The notes under the pieces are model-generated. The model made no database searches. It saw only the letters and a program-made list of their open reading frames with translations, and was not told the DNA's origin. Shown here in pieces: positions 60,795 to 64,000 of a stretch of DNA of 64,000 nucleotides. The translations under genes were made by a program, and so were the position numbers. Source of the DNA: Trichoplax adhaerens (Eukaryota > Placozoa > Uniplacotomia > Trichoplacea > Trichoplacidae); contig NW_002060949.1 in the NCBI RefSeq assembly GCF_000150275.1, positions 2,911,836 to 2,975,835 on the forward strand, written 5' to 3'. Position 1 is the first letter of the stretch. The number at the start of each line of letters is the position of its first letter.

Positions 60795-63700
60795 TTACAA
60801 CATGCAATGTTTTAAATCAACATTACACGAAAACATCCAATTATTCTTTTGAATAATATTTAATAGTTCTGTCATAGGATGGCTTAGTTGTAAGGTAGTC
60901 CAAGACCCAATAAGAATCAATTTCTTTTTAGAACGAGTTATAGCAACATTAATTCGATGTTTGTCTAGTAATAATTGACCAATCTATAACAATTGAGAGG
61001 AATCAATCGATTTAGTAAAATATATGCACTGCATACTTTATAAGCTAAATCTATTACTAAGTCACTGCACATACAGCCATCTATGGCTACTTTGAATATT
61101 AGCATACTTGCATTGTTTATATGAAAAGTAAGATTATTCTCTTAAAGTTTATCAGATACCGCAATTAGTTCGACTCAGTATCCTCACTGCTTACTTTTTT
61201 TTCCATATTTTTCCTGACTAACGATATAATGATACAATCTTTATCACGCCCTTGGTATCGATCAATCGTATGGACTTCAACTGAATCGGATGCTTCAATA
61301 TTATGTTTCATCTTTTCTCGAATAACGTGCAATTGATATTTATATGGGGACAAAACTCCAATCTCGGATGGATTTGCACCAGCCTAAGATTTTTAAGCAT
61401 AGCATAATATTAGTTAATTTCGGAAACTTAATGACTTCTTAATAATGCATTATGGTGACTAAGGAATATTGAGCTATAATGGTTGAATAAAAGATTTTGC
61501 TCAAAGTGTTGGCAATGTTGAGAAGTCGTAACATGCAAATCAAATCGGTTATTAGCTATTGTCTTCATTAGTTTTAACAATAACGAATTAATATACAGTC
61601 AGCAGGACAAACTCATAACGATATTATTTAAGAATAGTACCTCAATAAGATATCGAACTATGGAGGCGGTAAGGACTGCTTCAAACTCGTTATATATAGA
61701 GCTACCATTGCAGACGTCCCCTTCAGAAGTCTTACATCCAAAAATGAGGAGATGGATAAGAGAAAAAGTATAAAATATTTAATTTTATTAAACTTAGTGA
61801 CTATTACTATTTAGAACTAGAATGAATAATTGCAATATTTACATTATCCGTGTTAATAAATACAACAGGCATGCTTGGGTTTACAGCCTGTAATAGCCAT
61901 AACATCTCTGAATTCTTCTTTAAGATCTAAGATTTTTGAATATACGCTTTTCAATTTCAACCTTTAGCTATAATTTTACATTAATAATTACCTTTTCTAC
62001 GGATGACCAGTTCTTCAGCTCGAGTGTTTCATTTTCAACTGCCTGAGTTGCACATTGCAATCGATTGTTATATACTAACGAATTGGATAGAGCCATAATA
62101 TCCCTATAATTAGAAAAAATTACAAGAGTATATATAAGGCACTACAGTCACATATAGAAAATTTTTATAGGAATATAACTACCAACCTATGCATACGATA
62201 TTGTAATCGTAATTCAGCAACGGATTCATTAGTAGCCTGGCAAAGTCGTTGAAATAGGCTGACGTTCATCCCACCATCCCTAGATTTAAACATAATGGAA
62301 TATAGCATTCTACTTTTGGGCAAATTTTTACAAAATTTCGTCTATTCTTCACCTAGCATCCAGACTTTGTACTAATGGGGGCAATTGATGATGATCACCA
62401 ACTAATACAAAAATATCGGCGAATCTTAAGGGACCGATACAAACAGGTTGCGTAACTTGTGAAGCTTCATCAAGGATACAATAATCGAAGCGTCTCTGAG
62501 AGAATATTGCGTGATTGATTCCTAAACAAGTCGTAGCAACTACGGCCTTGCATTAACAATATGTGACAGTATTGTTTGTTATATATTCGGATATTGTGAA
62601 ATTAACAGCCTACAGTACATACTCAGCAAAATATTGAAACATTGATTTTTAAATTCAATTATACCATATGGGATAGTTTAACCGGCTTACCTTCGAAGAG
62701 TAGAAATCGCCAAGTTCCTTTGTATTCCTACATTGTTGAGAACAATTTTGGGCACAGAAAGGCAGGACATTTGGATGTATACTTTGAGGACGGCCAAGGC
62801 GAATAAAGTCGACACCAAACTACAACATTAAAAAATAGCTGTCAATGATATCGGAACAGTCCTTACTAAATTGTTTTGCAAAGGTAAACTTAATTGCAAA
62901 TAGTTTGCGTGCATTACATACTTTAGCGAGCTTTAGTAAGACATTGTCGACGGCGGTATGAGTGTAGGCAGTTAGCAAGACAGATTTTCCCATAGTACTT
63001 AAAATCCAAATGAGATGAGCAATTGTTGTCGTTTTACCTACGTTGGTGATGGTGAAATTCATATTTCAGCGATACATCAACGTTCACTACAATCATAAAT
63101 TATGCTCTAATAAATCAGTTACTGATACCGGTTCCTGGCATCCCAAGAATAAGTGAGTAGTCGCGAGCTCGTAGACTCTACGCATAGAAAATAGTTATTC
63201 GTTAATTTAATTTAGCTAGTAATAAATCTATTGATTTAGTAATGAAATGTTATTTGAAACAAATTCTAATCCGATAATTAAAACTTGCCTTATAAATGGC
63301 ACACTTTTGGTCATTGTTTAGATTACACATTTGTTCTTTCAATGTATCATCGTCTAAAATTAAATTATATTCGTAGGTCAATAGCTACTACATTCTATGC
63401 TAAATGATATAATTTAGCGATATGGAGATATGGGACAGAATAAACCTTCTAAAGCTTCTAAATTATCGAATGTCGGTGGATCCAAGTTGACAATCAGGCG
63501 ACGTAGTTTCGAATCGCTTGTTTTATTAATAATAAACAAACATAATTATCTTTAGTACATATGTCGATTTTTGTTACCTTTATAAACATTAAATTTTTTT
63601 TACCTTTCACTAACTGAGCAGAATTCAGATAAATTAGCCCAAAGCTGCGACGTAGTATTCCAATCAGCACCTGTATCAATCCTATACAAAATCTTCTGGG

Positions 63701-64000
63701 ACCGCATTTTTAACGTATAGCATATACTCACATTAGTGATAACATCCTAATCCTCTGTTTCGACAATTATGCAATATTTATAAATTTGATTTATACGTTT
63801 ATAGGTCATCACCTTTTGAAATTGTTGCTGATTTCCAACGTTTTTTTCGTACAATACAAAGTCCCTAATTTTAATAAGTTTCTCGTTACGATAAATCGAG
63901 ATACTAGACACATATGATTGATAGATAATATACGCATGATAGAACTTATATTACCTGTCTGTAATAACACTAATAGAAGAGCTACCGATTTCAGTAACGG
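60795..64000 (-). CDS. DNA2: DNA2 nuclease-helicase, C-terminal helicase half (partial)
   Basis: Okazaki-fragment and DNA-end-resection enzyme; the Fe-S nuclease domain lies beyond the right edge. Exons read on minus: >64000-63955, 63903-63813, 63754-63732, 63681-63604, 63516-63446, 63353-63289, 63177-63129, 63037-62922, 62819-62691, 62546-62353, 62279-62187, 62103-61992, 61905-61843, 61730-61641, 61383-61195, 60983-60795, all phase-compatible. SF1 helicase motifs: Walker A GMPGTGKTTT (its last Gly codon split by an intron), [23 protein letters not shown] (Walker B), [28 protein letters not shown] and [14 protein letters not shown]. These align with human DNA2 in order. The intron 63288-63178 uses a GC donor (AAG|GCAAGT). 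The 23-nt exon and the two right-most exons are less certain. The C-terminus is short, ending soon after motif VI. Confidence 0.9.

Noticed and set aside
1-64000. Transfer RNA, ribosomal RNA, CRISPR or bacterial operon features
   Set aside because: No convincing cloverleaf with intact A and B boxes, no rRNA signature and no regularly spaced CRISPR-type repeats were seen. The splice structure shows eukaryotic nuclear DNA.

Overview
The window is AT-rich animal nuclear DNA carrying intron-rich genes with canonical GT-AG splice sites and many short introns, down to 48 bp. The gene content is metazoan: a transmembrane cadherin, a CARD-domain protein, a Bark beetle-like beta-helix membrane protein, a BIG1/2-type ARF exchange factor, RCC1, ribosomal protein S12 and DNA2. 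Protein divergence, intron density, base composition and gene spacing best fit an early-branching animal, most likely a placozoan (Trichoplax-like). The species call is an inference.

Layout. 1.4-6.6 kb (-): a three-exon cadherin of about 904 aa. 6.6-21.2 kb: a long stretch with no recognisable gene, only small uncertain ORFs and one 90-bp tandem duplication. 21.2-22.0 kb (-): the last exon of a gene whose C-terminus carries the OSER1 end motif. 24.6-25.5 kb: an array of GTAC-rich self-complementary repeats. 25.69-28.80 kb (+): complete four-exon RCC1. 30.9-31.8 kb: a second GTAC-rich array and a 61-bp tandem repeat. 32.12-43.85 kb (+): a complete 32-exon ARFGEF1/2 gene, with a small basic ORF starting 76 bp away on the opposite strand. 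45.1-47.0 kb (-): a two-exon gene for a duplicated unknown domain plus a C-terminal CARD. 50.3-54.9 kb (-): a four-exon Bark-like membrane protein. 56.4-57.3 kb: an unrecognised 3' terminal exon (-) and a 239-bp tandem duplication. 57.6-57.9 kb: a third GTAC-rich array. 58.56-59.90 kb (+): complete five-exon RPS12. 60.8-64.0 kb (-): the helicase half of DNA2, running off the right edge.

Functional view. This is not an operon-like cluster. RCC1 (Ran exchange factor), ARFGEF (ARF exchange factor at trans-Golgi/endosomes), RPS12 and DNA2 are housekeeping genes. The cadherin and the Bark-like protein are both type I surface proteins plausibly involved in epithelial contact. The CARD protein is a plausible cell-death or innate-immunity adaptor. 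All three + strand housekeeping genes have a GTAC-rich array upstream of their first exon; none of the - strand genes has one close by.

Exon models were built by eye from splice sites, reading phase and remembered vertebrate homologues. No database search was run.
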